Source of the DNA: Batillaria attramentaria
Taxonomy: Eukaryota > Mollusca > Gastropoda > Batillariidae
Reading direction: 5' to 3'
DNA: 64,000 nucleotides
NCBI GenBank assembly: GCA_018292915.2
Contig: JACVVK020000440.1
Location: 403,501 to 467,500, forward strand
Made by a program: the position numbers and the translations under genes. Shown here piece after piece: positions 39,433 to 52,298 of this stretch. Numbering within the stretch: the first letter of the stretch is position 1; every line of letters starts with the position of its first letter. The notes beneath the pieces are model-generated. The model made no database searches, was not told the origin of the DNA, and saw nothing but the letters and a program-made list of their open reading frames with translations.

Positions 39433-40201
39433 CTCTTACAGTAGTTCTTCTACTCTTTGGACACCAATCTGGCAACGGCCTAACCTGACACATCAGCAGA
39501 TTGCTTATAATAACCACTGCCAAACACTACAATGTCACAAGTTTAAAATGTCCCATAACAGCACACAAGAGACGAAAGCCTCCTTTGACCACAGTAAGAG
39601 GGGAAAAATGCTGTGTGTGATGACCAGTAGACATTTTTATCAATTTACAGTGACAAAACTGTATCAATAAAGTATACTTTACACTTATACTTTATACTTT
39701 GAGTGCAGTGTGTGTAGGACAACATCAAAACCTAACCTTCCTTCAAAATGGTCACCACTACTGATGGAAATGGTCCACAATAGTAATCAAATGGTCAACA
39801 TCATTCACGTAATTGGTACAACTCAATTCATGAAAAGTACAAATACAGTAACACACCCAATTCTTATCACAAACATGATTTTTGTTTCCTCTAAACACTT
39901 CAAAATAAATACATCTGCAAAATCTGACACCTGTCAAAACAAGATTGGATAAATCTAAATAACATCCAGTAAACTTTTCCAATCCCTGCCCCCCCCCCCC
40001 CCATCTCCTCCATTCACATGTGACGACAGTCAAAAAATTTTTGTCAGATGTCTAAATAACAAAGACACGGTAATATTGAATTTGAAACTTGGTTTTAAAC
40101 TTTCAGGTGCAACTTTCCAAAGGGAAAATGAAAACAAGTGAAGAAGCATGAGTAAGCTCGCATGAAGGGAAAAACTACACCACAGGTATGGCATGCTTGA
40201 G

Positions 40202-40245
40202 AGACAGAAAGAGAGAGAGAGAGAGTGAGTGTATATATGTGTGTG

Positions 40246-40279
<34 letters not shown>

Positions 40280-40291
40280 AGCGTGTGTGTA
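40202..40291. repeat. (AG)n then (GT)n microsatellite
   Basis: A gagaga run followed by a TG repeat interrupted by gcg, downstream of the kinase stop codon. Confidence 0.85.
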
Positions 40292-40811
40292 GACAACCCA
40301 CCTCGATACTGATCACGATTACATATCATCAAAATGTCAAATGGCTTCAACAAAAATGTTCTTCCAAAGGCATCTAGACACACTCTGAGTATGACACAAG
40401 TGATGACAACAGTACCTTAAGCATGTAATGCAAATCAAAAGCTGAAAGGAAAAGACTACAGTGCAGTACAGCATACTGCAACAAGGACACAGGCACAGTT
40501 AAAACATCGCTTCTCCAAAGCAACCCCTGTCCAGCTTACTCGACACAGTGCCTCTAACGACCTTCATCTTTCAAAATTTTAACACTGTGTGTTACCAGCC
40601 ATGAAAAAAAAGAAAGGATTCCCATTTACAGAGGTGGTTGGAATGGAGGTGTTATTTCCCCTCTCAAAATTCAACAAACTAGGGCACAAGTCTGAAGGGT
40701 GATGGAGGTGAAATACTGAAAAAAAAAAAAACAACCAAGGTGGGGCCGGGGACAAGACAGCTTGTTCGTGTGAAGCCCACAAGGACCTGGGTTACTGCTT
40801 CGGACAGGTGT

Positions 40812-43800
40812 CTAAAAGTCAAATCCCAGCAGGTCAAACTTGGGCATGTTGATGCCCATTTCCTTAGCCCCTTCCTGACTCAGCCCGGCACCATCATCCA
40901 TAGCCTGGTCCCCTGGGCTAGAGGGCTGGGTCGACCCAAGGCAAACCACATCGTCCGACACAGCCCAGGGATTCACAACCCCCTTCCCACCCGCCGGCTT
41001 GTTTAATGTGGCGGGCTGGCTCGGGGTGAAATACCCTGGAGGGTTCGTGGCCATCCCTGCATTGGCTGGTGTCAAGGATGTCGCAGTATATGCAACTTGT
41101 GGTTGCCCGAAGCTATTGGCAAAGCCCCCTCCACTGGATGCAGCGCCCCCTGTACTGAGTGGAGGGGGTGGAATGTGTCGGGCAGCTAGGTTGGGCCGAG
41201 CGCTGCTGCCAACATAAAATACGGGGGATGGGGATGGGGCTGCGACATCCTCTGCAAACAACATCTTCTTCCCCTGCGACATGAAGGCTGCATGCTTGCC
41301 ATGAGCAGCCTTGCTGGCCTTCATGTTCATTTGTGTCACGCCTTTGTGCAGATCAGCTACTGCCATCTGCTTTCCCCTCTTGCCGCCTGGCTTGGCAGGG
41401 TCCCTATAATAACCCCCCTTTCCCAGGGATTGGATGGGAGGGTTACTTGGACCCTGGGGTTTGAAGAGTTTGGCTTTGGTCATGACCCCCATAGCTCCAA
41501 GCTGATACACCTGGAAACTTGGAGCTGCAACTGCCGGCTGGCCCCCGAAAGCAAAAGACAGGCTAGGCCTCTGCCCCTCACCAGGTTCACCCAGCTCAGC
41601 TTTCTTCATGGCTTTCTTCAGATCCTCCATGTCAATCCCCTCTTGAACTGGACGGGGATCGGGCACGTTGGTCTGGGAACAGGTGACTCTCCGGTGCATG
41701 TCCATGTCAAAGTCAGGTTTTTCAGCCACGGCACAGGCTTGAGCAGGCTCTTCCTCATCCACCATCATCAGGTCGACGTCACTGTTGAGTCTCATGGGCT
41801 GCATTTGCTGGACCGGCCTGTTCAGCACTTGCACGTCTGGCTCCATCTCTCTCTCTACCTGCACCGTGTGAGAAACTTGAGCAGGCATCCTGAACCCACC
41901 GTCACCAACAACCTGTGTGAAGCTGGCTGCTGGCTGGATGTATTGCTGGGGATGTACACCAAAGCTCCTCACATCAGCATCCTCGCACTGGGTCACTGGA
42001 GTGTGGACAGGCACAGGGGCAGCTGCTGTGGCTTCGCATCTCAGGTTCAGCACATTGTCCAGGCAAGGCTCCAGTGACACATCTCCTGAAAACAGAATGC
42101 CATTATCATATATTAACTGTTAACACTCTGGTTCACAAAGTAAAAGGAAGATAACTTGTATATATATTATCATCACAAGTGTTACAGTAAACGTGGGAGA
42201 CTGCTATAACCCCACACACAAACTCACCATAAACTGAACTGCCACTGTCTGTAGCTTGTGTTGGAGTCTTGAAAACATCTTCCTCCTCCTCCTCTTCACG
42301 GGTGCTGTCATCCACAGCTGGTTCTCCTGAAGATCAACAAGACTGAATTTATTACACACACATATACAAATACCATATATCTATTGCTGCAAACACCACA
42401 AAAGTGGATAGGTTCACGGCACATCCAAATGGACTTCATCTCGTGACACGTAGCTTTTCAGGGTTATTCCACTTTCCTAATTCCAGAGCACAGGGAAGCA
42501 AATAGCACTGACTTCTTCCTGCAGTTGGAACAGTGAGTTTATTTCCTTGCTGATATTACAGCAATAGTAAAAAGAACTTGTTAAAAATCAATCTAATGAC
42601 AATTTATGGTCAAGGTGTTTCCAGTGTCCAAGGATAAACGTGTTGAAGTGTTTCCAGTGTCCAAGGATAAACGTGTTGAAACTGTAACCAACCTGAGAGG
42701 AAGCTAATAACGTCCTGCTCTGTCCAGCGGGTTTCTGGGTTTGGGTCAAGCGTTCCCTTTATGACTTGCACCAGCTTGTCAGGAGGAGGTGCGTTGGGGA
42801 AAAGCCACGGACCCATGCTTGCCAGTTGCGGGACGTAATGTGCATACTCTGTCATCTGTGAACACAAAAAATATCCTTCCATCACCTCAAGTTTTGTGCT
42901 TTACTAGGATGATGTCAGTGAGTCCAAGCAGACATTCCTCTGCATACTCTAGCATACAGTGTATATGATTAGAATCCTCTAACTTTTTGTTGGTGTTGTT
43001 GCTAGTGTTTCTGTAGTTGCTATTTGAAAAATATTATTTTACAGCTGTCAAAAAAAGACACTTCACAGGGAAGAAAATGTTTAGAATCAGACTAAAAATC
43101 TGTGCAATTTGGTGTGTTTTGGCATGATTATAAGTTCTTCAAATGAGGAAACACTCTGCGTTGGGGGTGGAATATTTTTAGCCAAAGATGGAAATCTGCC
43201 CAAAGGTGAAAGATTTTAAGTCCTGAACAACTCACCAGTAGAAACTTGAACCCAAACAGTGGGTCCAGCTTGCCGTTGGTGAAGGCCAGCACAACTTCTG
43301 GGGGGATCAGCTCATCCTTCCTCTTCAACACCTCAAGCAGCAGATGGCGCTGCGTGCACATGAAGTACACCGTCATCCCAAAGGCAAACGTATCAAAGGT
43401 TGCTTGCACCTGGTCCTGGGGCTTGCCGGGGCCACGCCCATTCTTCCTGTACATCTTCCACAACTCCGGTGCCATGTACTCTGGCGTCAGCTGCAGGCGG
43501 AGGTCCATTTGCTGAGCTCCGATGAGGGCGGAGCCAAAGTCAGCCAGAACAAGGACCGGTTCATGTTGTGCATTCTGGTGTGCCAGGAAGTTTTCAGCTA
43601 GAAGGTCGTGAAAATGGAAGAAAAATGAAATTAACTTTCCACGAACTGTGAGGAGGGGCACTAGGAAAGCAGGGACTGCGAGATTTTTGTTCATGTGCTT
43701 TGAATGAGGACAGCATGAAACTATTCTGCATGTTTCAGGCTCTAACACAGCTACAGGCAAGACTGGCAATAGAGCTCAGTTGGTATAGTACGCCCGCCAG

Positions 43801-46800
43801 GGAGAGTTAATGTATACCAGTTATGCAGAGAGAGCAAATGTACTCAGCCTCTCCAACCCGCGGGCTGATTGTATCCTGCCCTTCAGTCGGATCAGCACTC
43901 GCGATATTGCCGAGCTATTTTCATCGAAAGGCTCGTTGCCAGAAAACAAAATGGTAACAAATTATGACAGATACTATACACGGACATATATCATCACCGT
44001 CTGATGGCTACATCCGTTGAATGCTTTCATTTAAGTTACATTCATTAAACGAAGTTAGCTGTCACGTGACTTCAAAACTCATGAGACCTAAATCCAGGAT
44101 ACATTTGCACCCCGTCCCGTGCAGCTTGTGTACATTTGCTCCCCCTGCAAATGACTGGTATACATTTGCACCCCCCTAACAGGCAAACTATACAACTGAG
44201 CAGCAGTAGACGGAACAACATCGGTCATTTCTCCACAGTGCAGTTGGGAGAGAACTGATACAGAGCTATCACACAATTCAGGGTTTATCCTTGTGAGTTA
44301 TTTATTAAACTTGTGATATTTTTTTTAAAGCAAAGACAGAAAATGGCTTACGTTTGATGTCCAGGTGGTAGACATCTCTTTGGTGCATTTGGTGAATGGC
44401 CTTGAACCCCTGTAACGTCAAGTCGGTCACGATAGTCCAGTACCTGTCAGGAGTGATGCCTCTCAAGGCAAGGGTCCGCAAGAAATCACGCAGAGGAGAA
44501 CCTGAAGGGAAGAAATGATGAAATAAGACGCCTGTGTTTACAGGACCATTTGCTTTGGAATCATAGCAGCTACTGGTATAACAGCAGGCTACAACAATTT
44601 TTTAAAGCTTCACTTGCTACAATTATAGATGGACCAGTGACGCCCCCCCCCCCCCCCCCCAACTCTTTCATTCTCACATATTTCTGTGTTAATATATGGA
44701 CACATGGGAGAAAAGCCAAACACAAACACACAAACTATCCTCAGGGTGTCACAAATGTTGCCACATGGGACAGTGGTAAAGTGTACTCATTATTATTAAC
44801 TGTCTGTAAAGATGCCTCTAATTTCATCAAAATCAACTGAAGCTCTGAACTGTCCCATGCTTTTAACAGGTCAAACCTGTGTTCCTACACAACAGATCGT
44901 CAAAGAACAGCAACAAAGATGAGGCAGATTCGTGATCCAACAGACCTGCATCCTGCATGAGGATGTCCACCGCCCCATCATGCACCATCAGGCCGTACAA
45001 GGAGCAGATGCCAGGGTGTTCCACTGCCAGCATCGCCTTCAGCTCCTCTCGTCTCAGATTGCTCCCAGCCTGTTACAAAGATAAGCATTACACATGTTAC
45101 AGATTCTTGTAACACAGCAAGTCCTTACGCACTTGGAGAGCAACATTCTCTGGGTATCATCACGAGTATTATTATTATATATATTAAAGACAGATGTCAT
45201 ATGAACAAGATATGAACTGTGAAGACCAGACTGTGTTGATGAAACCCATGAAGGCTTACTATAACATGTGACTCAACCATCATGGGGTTTAGACAGAGTT
45301 TTTGAAAGACGAAAAATATCTGATCTAAATTTGTAAACATACCTGCATTAATCACAATTGAATGGGGCACTTTCAAAACACCCTAAATCAAAAAAACAGA
45401 TTTTGCAAATGCCAGTAAGAACTGGTTACATTAAGCAAGGTTCAGAAGATATGGTTTTGTATAATTACGGTTTGATGAAAACAACTAGCCAAGGACAAGG
45501 TGATGTCTCCATATATATGATATGTAAATTACAACAGTTAGTCTAGTACCTTAATTTTCTTTCTGACGAAAGAGACATTTTTGATGGTGTCTTCATGTGC
45601 AGTAACACATCCACTGACACCTTCCCCCCTCTTTCCCTTGGGTTCCCAGTGAGCGTTATCTTCAAAAGTACGCGCCCCGGTCCTGATGGTCACATTCTGG
45701 AAAAATAAATTTGAATCTGTGTAGAACAAATGCATATCATTCTACCGATACCCATAACAAAAGGCAGACAAAATAATGAAGATTCTAATTTTAGATTGAA
45801 AGACAAATAATTTCTGGCTGAGAAATAAGACCCCCCCCCCCGAAAAAAACAACAAAAAACCAACTACCATAATAATTACCATAATTATAACTTCTAAACC
45901 ACAGCCTTACAAACCAGTTTTACAGACAAAATGTGTACCAGCAAAAGTCATAGTGAAAGATAAAGACCAATTTACCTTCAATTTCTGTACAAATTCTACT
46001 CACACACACACACACCATGCAATTACTAACTACAACAGTTGACACTTACTCGTTTAAAGACAATGTTGAAGTCAGCGGCAGTATCCTCCAAGGGTGGCAT
46101 TGAATCCACCATGGACACGCAACATTTGGCATCATCAGTGTAGCTGAAATCCCAAAAGTTTCACCAATAAGTCAGAGAGACACACACAAAATATTCATCT
46201 GTAAGACATATTATACATGATACAAACCGAGACAATAAACATCAACAAGCAAAACAAATTTAACAAACTTACATATCATTAAGAAAGGTTAGTTGCAAGT
46301 AACTGTGTCATCTACTTGAAATTGAAAAAAAAAAAAGAGACGCCAAAGGAAGACTATGACAATCTGAGCATAAAAATAGCTGCCAGCCTCAAAAACCACC
46401 AATGACTATGTATACCAACAGCAATAAGCCACAAAATATGAACTGAATATGTATGTATTTCCAACTGTTGATAATAACAACACTGTCCTTAAGACAGAAA
46501 TCATCTGTACAATCTAAGCATACCCAGTTTTTCCACTGTAGAAAAATGTTTGTAGGCTTGGGACCTCGTCGTCAGTTGGTGCCAGCACTTTGTGTAAACC
46601 ACGGCCTGAAAACACAAGAGCATACACTTAGAAATGAAACAATATCATATAGCATGTTCACTGCATTAGCTTTGAGCAGAACTGTGTACAAAGTATGCCA
46701 TCAAACTATGAACAAGAAACAAATATGCATATGCAGAGAACTGCAGAGAAGAACCTAGTGATCCTATTTTCTTACCTTATTTTATTTATTTATTTATTTT

Positions 46801-47167
46801 TATTTATTTATTTATTTATTTATTTATTTTTTTTTTTTTTTGGGGGGGGGGGGGGGGTTGCACTGTTTAATTACAAAAGAGTTACAGAGACCAACACAGA
46901 CACAAACAACAGTAAAAGTCATAGCACTGTTATCACAATGGAAAAATCTACTAATCAGCAGTCCATGTAAATTGTAAGTGTAATGATTAGACAGCGATGG
47001 AACAATTGAAGGAAGAACAAACATGACTCACGTGTATGCAAATCAAGTGTATTGCTTTCCTGCATTTGTGGGGGGACTGGCGTTGTCATGCCTCTCACGG
47101 CCACAGTGGCACGAGATCTTTGCCACTGGCTCTCCTCGAAGCATCGTCTTGGTTCCCGCCAGCTCAT
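40812..47167 (-). CDS. Protein kinase with long C-terminal tail, distantly like MAP3K14/MAP3K8 (complete model, 10 coding exons, 876 aa)
   Basis: Exons (minus): 47167-47032, 46605-46524, 46143-46050, 45696-45550, 45069-44946, 44501-44352, 43597-43236, 42855-42693, 42326-42228, 42085-40812. They total 2631 nt in one frame. Kinase signatures are complete: glycine loop GEGVSGCV, a VRKKIK strand with candidate catalytic Lys, helix C REELKAML, HPGICSLYG, catalytic loop YHLDIKPENFL, ADFGSA, MAPELW, DTFAFGMTVYF and the NPETRW arginine. It should be catalytically active. Helix C and HPGICSLYG resemble MAP3K8 and MAP3K14 (NIK), but this is a weak assignment. The tail (about 424 aa in one exon) has an acidic run before it, is Pro/Gln/Ala-rich, and ends FDLLGFDF. 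The start is set by an in-frame TAA two codons upstream of the ATG. A minor alternative start is at 48811. Confidence 0.85.
43079..43229 (+). repeat. Copy of dispersed repeat family (kinase intron)
   Basis: Shares tcagactaaaaatctgtgca, tttggcatgattataagttc and gaaagattttaagtcctgaa in order with the copies at 16.2, 62.9 and 63.5 kb. It runs almost up to the exon ending at 43236. Confidence 0.75.
43774..44202. mobile_element. hAT-like MITE, copy 2 (about 429 bp), in kinase intron
   Basis: The left end gctcagttggtatagtacgc and right end ctaacaggcaaactatacaa + ctgagca mirror each other and match copy 1 at 36474-37260. It is flanked by an 8-bp imperfect duplication, GCAATAGA (43766-43773) and GCAGTAGA (44203-44210). 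It shares the subterminal gactggtatacatttgcacc repeats. No ORF. Shorter than copy 1, so an internal deletion derivative. Confidence 0.85.
44643..44660. repeat. Poly-C tract
   Basis: About 18 C in a kinase intron. Confidence 0.85.
46779..46857. repeat. (TTTA)n - T15 - G16 composite repeat
   Basis: TTTA repeats merge into poly-T and then poly-G. On the other strand this reads C-run, A-run, (TAAA)n, the same order as other C/A composites in the window. Confidence 0.85.
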
Positions 47168-49030
47168 GTCTTACTTCTCTGTGTGTCACTGTCAGTCTGA
47201 CAGTGTGAAATCTGACAACAAAGTGAAATCTGAGTATCAAGCTGTCACATTATGACTGTACAGATCAGCATTACAGCTCTGCTCTAAACAACAGTATATA
47301 AAGAATTATTCTATACAAAAGTGGAAGTTAATAACTCAAGAGTCAATCCCTACTAAGTAAGTTTGGGGGTGTGCACCTGTGGCCTAACTTAACATAAATA
47401 ATTTAAGTCTGCATGGATTTAAATTTGCCTTTGAGGACATGTTGCACTTTGATCATACTCATGTTTGTTGCAATAAGAACTGTTAAGGAGCCCTTAATCT
47501 TGCCTGATTTTCACAAACAGGGCCAAAACCGAAAAAGAGCGCAAATGCCGGATACTCGTGCGTGGTACGAAATGTGTTAATAATATGATGAGGTAGCAAC
47601 CACCGTTAATATACCATTTATAATGTGAAAAGACTGAAACAAGAGCAGCCTCACTGTACAAATCAGACTCAAGAACTTTTGTTCCAAAAGCATCAGAGAT
47701 GTTGTTGGAAACGGAAGGCAAAGCCGAAAGGGTAACCCTGTATAAGGCTTGATGTTGTTGAGATACAGTCAGATTACCCTGCTCTAATTAACCACCATTC
47801 CCCTGCCCCCCCCCCCCCCCCACCCCCCCAAAAAAAAATTCAAAAAAAATCACCAGCTATCATTTAAAACTATTCATTTTAGAGTTCCTGTTTCCTGACT
47901 CACCGTCATCTTAAACTGTCCCAATATGCTTTTCATTTCAGAGGGTTTCAAATAGGGAGAATACAAGTAAAAAGATATTGAAGAAAATTTAACAGGCATA
48001 AAGCGCCTAGAGCTGATGTCAGATTATAAGCTTCAAGTACAATCTATTAATATTCCTGGGTGTGATAACTATTTGTTCCTGTTTGTGAGCGGGGTTGGTA
48101 TGAGTATTCTTAATTTTACATTACTGTTTACTTTTGTGTACATGATGTACAATGAAATGTATTGGAAAACAATGATACTGCTATCCCTGGTATGCGAATA
48201 AAAAAGCTGCTATTTTTGTATTACGCCTGGCTGACGCAAGTTATTCATACAAAAATAAAAATCACTGATCCCACTTGAATTTACATTGTTTTTACTCTCA
48301 CTTATTATTCAACTGAAGGTTGGTGTTAAAATGGTGAATTAGAACCCAGTAGCTATCACAGCGATCAAGTAATCACAGTAAGAAGTAACCAAAACAGTAG
48401 TTTTACCAAAAAGTAAGATTACTAAATCCCAACCTCGCATACCATATCAACTATGATCAGCTAAGATCGTATCAAATCATTACTGAAATATCACACACTA
48501 ATAAACATACCAAAATAACGTTACTCTGCAAAACAAGACTTAAAACACTGAAGAATGGTTTGGTACTTCGACAATTTGTCCAAATGAAGTCTACAGTGAA
48601 GGTATGCCGTCTTTCAGACGATAGTAAATAACACTGTGTAAATAACATCCGTGTCCGATGTTGCGACATGACGGCCTCACTTCCTGTTCTTTGAAAAACA
48701 AAGTATTGTTGCTCTACAGCCAAAACTATTGTTACCAACGAACTAAACTGCTTATATACTAGTCGAGAAAAACAGCTTACTGTCTTTGACTTTGTGACGA
48801 CGGCGTTTCATTGGCAGGTCATGTAGTAGCAACTCTGGAATCTGTAAAAAGTCTTCTTCGGGCTTTTCTTCGGGTTTTCCCCGTATTACCCACAATCCCA
48901 AGCGCCACTCTTTTCCGGGAATAAATTCTCAGAGCCGCAGCGCTTACACAAGCGCTGATAGCTTGTGCGAGGTGAAGTGGTTCTGAGTTGAGACGAGGAA
49001 GGTTTTCTCCGACGACTAGCTGTGTCACCT
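47168..49030 (-). other. 5' intron/leader region of the kinase gene, with a candidate first exon ending at 48781
   Basis: A strong donor (agaca|gtaagc) ends a minus-strand exon at 48781. It contains ATG at 48811 followed by MKRRRHKVKD. Joining to the next exon at the best acceptors runs into stops, so this is more likely 5' UTR; only an acceptor at taag|acATG would keep the frame open. The sequence up to about 49030 is CpG-rich. The rest shows no gene. Confidence 0.35.
47806..47837. repeat. C-run followed by A-run
   Basis: About 23 C (one A interruption) then 8 A. Confidence 0.8.
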
Positions 49031-49146
49031 CGCTTTAAAAGGCAGGTGGAATGTCACAAGACCCAGCGGTGGAGATTGTTTTCTCTGCATGACGTCATGA
49101 ACATAGACGAGTGGTTTCCCCTTGAGGTCACGGTCGCTGATTATTA

Positions 49147-51697
49147 GAAAAAGTTAGAAATCTTCGTCGGCCGATCTTCGTCGTCGGCGTTTGACGTCAC
49201 GCACGCGCGCCCATACTCAGGCCGACGCGGGATGCGTTTGGAACATAGCAATCGTTCGGTGTTCGTCCAGTTCGCGCGCAGAATGCTCTCCCCTTTTCCC
49301 CCCGATTGATGTCCCTTCGCAGATCTGAGTCAAGAAATTTTGCATTTTCAGACACCCCTCGACACAAAGACACACACTGGCAGACACGGAGACACGCAAT
49401 GGCAGACACGGAGACACACAGCCGAAAGACATACTACGGCAGACACACACACACCCACAAGCAGAGAAGGCACTCTGTCAAGACTGCAATTATATACAAC
49501 CTCACAGACAAGCAGTCTGCCAGTAATCTTATATACCCCATGAGTGTAGTTTTCAAAGATTTCGTGGTGTGGAGCTTTGGAACACTATCATTCCAACAAA
49601 AGCGGGCAATAAATTTTGCGTTAACCGTGCATGCAAAAGTATTCCTTTCCATGAGACTGATTCTAAACACAATTATAAACATTGTCATGTGGAAAGTATG
49701 CATTTTCATAGATGAATTGTCTATTTATTCATTAAGAATTTTTTTTTGCACAACAATGAGCTACAGAGTTATTTCCCTTGGTGTGTCTTGGTGTCTGCCA
49801 TTGCGTGTCTTCCGTGTCTGCCTCTGCATGTCTTCCGTGTCTGCCAGTGGATGTGTTTGCTTTCTGAACTGTTTGTGTGTACACATAGTGAAAACGATCA
49901 TGTGCCTCACTCTACAAACGTTTTACAGACACTGAAAGCACAAACTTAAATGATTATGTACCTCCCTATATATATGATGTACCAATGATGCAAAAAAAAG
50001 AAAAGAAAAAAAAAGCCAGGCATGACAAGACACTGAAAACACAAATCTAAATGATTATGTACCTCCCTATATATATTATATGATGTACCAATCATGCAAA
50101 AAAAAGAAGCCAGGCGTTAGCAATAACACACGGCTTGCTGGGGCACAATATATGACAACAGACTGGTCAGGCAGACACAAATTAAGACATGCACAGGCCG
50201 ACACAAAGACACGAGACAGAATACACAAACATATATACAACCAATTGTCAGATTTTCTGTTGCATACTACATGTTGATTTATTTTGGCAATATATTGGCT
50301 TGGGTATGATATATGAATACAGGCTGGTCTCTATTAAAAATATTAGAACACTGCACTGGCAGTCTCCAAAGTCACACAGGCAGACACAAAGACACGCACT
50401 GGCAGACACAAAGACACGCACTAGCAGACACAAAGACAAGCACTGGCAGTCACCAAAGACAAGCACTGGCAGTCACCAAAGACACACAAGCAGACACAAA
50501 GACACGCACCAGCAGAAACACACAGAATTTTTTTTTTAATGTAGACAATTTTTGCCAAAAAACACAACGTGCAGCCTTTTCTGTATTTCTTCATTATTTT
50601 TTTCGTATTCTGTAAATTCACACACAAACTACTTCTACACGCAAGACACACACGGGCAGACAGAAAGACACGCTCAGGCAGACACAGAGACACGCAATGG
50701 CAGACACGCAAGACACACAATGGGAGATAACTCCGTAACCAGTTATGCCAAACCATACTCTATTTTAGGAATAAACAAAGTTTGCTGCCAACTTTAATTT
50801 CAATGTTAAAGTCAGTAGGGCTTCACACCACTCAATATTTGGCTTCCACAAATAGTGTGTTCTGTGCCTGTCGGCGTGTCTGTGTCTGCGAGAGCGTGCC
50901 TTGGTGTCTGTCAGTGCGTGTCTTGGTGTCTGCCAGTGCGTGTCGGTGTGTCTGGGAGTGTCTGAAAATGCAAAATTTCTTCATAGATCTGGCACGATCA
51001 CAAAACTTCAGGTATGCGCTTTTTCTTATGATTTTTAGCACGTATTTCAAAATATTTGTACATGTCAGCTTAGCGTGCTTGCTGTTTTTGTAAATGGTAA
51101 AGAAACTCTTTCATGTGGAACGTGAAAAACCAAGTCAACCGGGCAAAACTATGGATTACCCAGAATGGTTTGCAGTGTCGTCTGCCGGCTATGTGTAGCC
51201 GTTTCAGCTTGTGGTACTATGATTAATGAATCATTCCAAATAGTGACTGACAACAGGAATCGATAATATGTCACCGGTATATGTGTGTTTTCATCCCTGC
51301 GGATCGCAAAGATATGAGGTAGCCTGCTTTTATACATGTTTGTAATGCACATGCACTAGGAAACAACACAGTGAGATGGCTCCAAATGGTAGGTCTCTTT
51401 GGAGACTGATTGTTCGTAATCCACGGCTTATCAGTTCCCATAAGTGTGCAAGACAACAGTGAATATGTTTAAAAATCACCAAATTATAGTGTCATTGTAC
51501 CTACCGCAATAGCACGGGCAGAAAAAGGGGCCGAAGGTGCGTTCGGAAAAATCGCAATTTTCACGACGAAGATCAGAATCTTCGTTCGTGCCAAAGTTCA
51601 CGCGCATGCTCGCTTGCGGCAATGCTAAAAATAAAGGGGAATCCCGACGACGAAGATCGGCCGACGAAGATTTCTAACTTTCTCTATTGTAAACACA
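49147..51697. mobile_element. 2.55-kb element of nested inverted repeats (fold-back-like), non-autonomous
   Basis: The outer ends match in inverted orientation: aagttagaaatcttcgtcgg ccgatcttcgtcgtcgg on the left (from 49151) and its reverse complement ending at about 51690, about 40 bp in all. Further in, a second inverted pair of about 30 bp exists: agatct...agaaattttgcattttcaga at 49321-49351 and its complement at 50960-50990. Inside are several blocks built from a gacacgcactggcagacac-type unit. Blocks on the plus strand are 49355-49450, 50180-50220, 50375-50520 and 50640-50720. Blocks in the opposite orientation are 49785-49860 and 50870-50960. A direct duplication of about 80-90 bp links 49928-50010 and 50030-50115. 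ORFs here are repeat by-products. It may be a fold-back or large MITE; no transposase or clear target duplication was found. Confidence 0.7.
49928..50115. repeat. Direct duplication of about 85 bp within the nested element
   Basis: Both halves contain gacactgaaa, then aaatgattatgtacctccct, atgatgtaccaat and gcaaaaaaaagaa in order. The first also has an extra A/G run. Confidence 0.75.
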
Positions 51698-51811
51698 CTG
51701 TGCGGTCGCTTCAAGAAATTTGTCCGGCACATTACATAAGTCATCTTGTGCAGTTCAGGTACTTGTATTTTCAGTGTATTTACTCTGTAACTTGATATTC
51801 ATAATCGAAGC

Positions 51812-51836
51812 GGGGGGGGGGGGGGGGGGGGGGGGG
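51812..51836. repeat. Poly-G tract
   Basis: About 25 G, just right of the nested inverted-repeat element. Confidence 0.85.
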
Positions 51837-52084
51837 TGTCTGACCTTTGCACAACCGAGGAAACAAAGTTTGACGATGTCGACAGCTGACGCCCGTGACC
51901 CCATGAGGACAGCATGCATTTGCTCAGGGACTTTCGGCGTTATGCTTCTTGTTGTCGACCATTCGATATCCTATGATTGGTCTGCGGGTGCAAATGGTTG
52001 CGCACGAACAACCGTTAGGTGCTAACCTTTAACTACACAAGCAGCCGAAACCATTTTAGATAAGTCGTATGCAGCTTTCTTGAA

Positions 52085-52085
<1 letters not shown>

Positions 52086-52131
<46 letters not shown>
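52086..52131. repeat. (AC)n microsatellite
   Basis: ACAC repeats with a cgcgcg interruption, about 165 bases upstream of the DNAJC28 5' exon. Confidence 0.9.
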
Positions 52132-52133
<2 letters not shown>

Positions 52134-52298
52134 TTAAACGACATTTCTCTTATGAATTTGGTTCCAAAGACGTCTCACTTCTCTACGAAAAGCGTAGACT
52201 TCATTGCATACCTTGTCACCTGTGAGATTATAGAGACAGGTTAGTATACGACAGCGTAGATGTGTGCTTGAATAAACTGTCTCCAATCTGTTCCAGCC

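Noticed and set aside
41292..42077. 261-aa plus-strand ORF antisense to the kinase tail
   Set aside because: A shadow of the long GC-rich terminal exon; no family features.
49306..49935. 209-aa plus-strand ORF
   Set aside because: It spans tandem units of the nested inverted-repeat element; the hydrophobic stretches are low-complexity and no domain was recognised.
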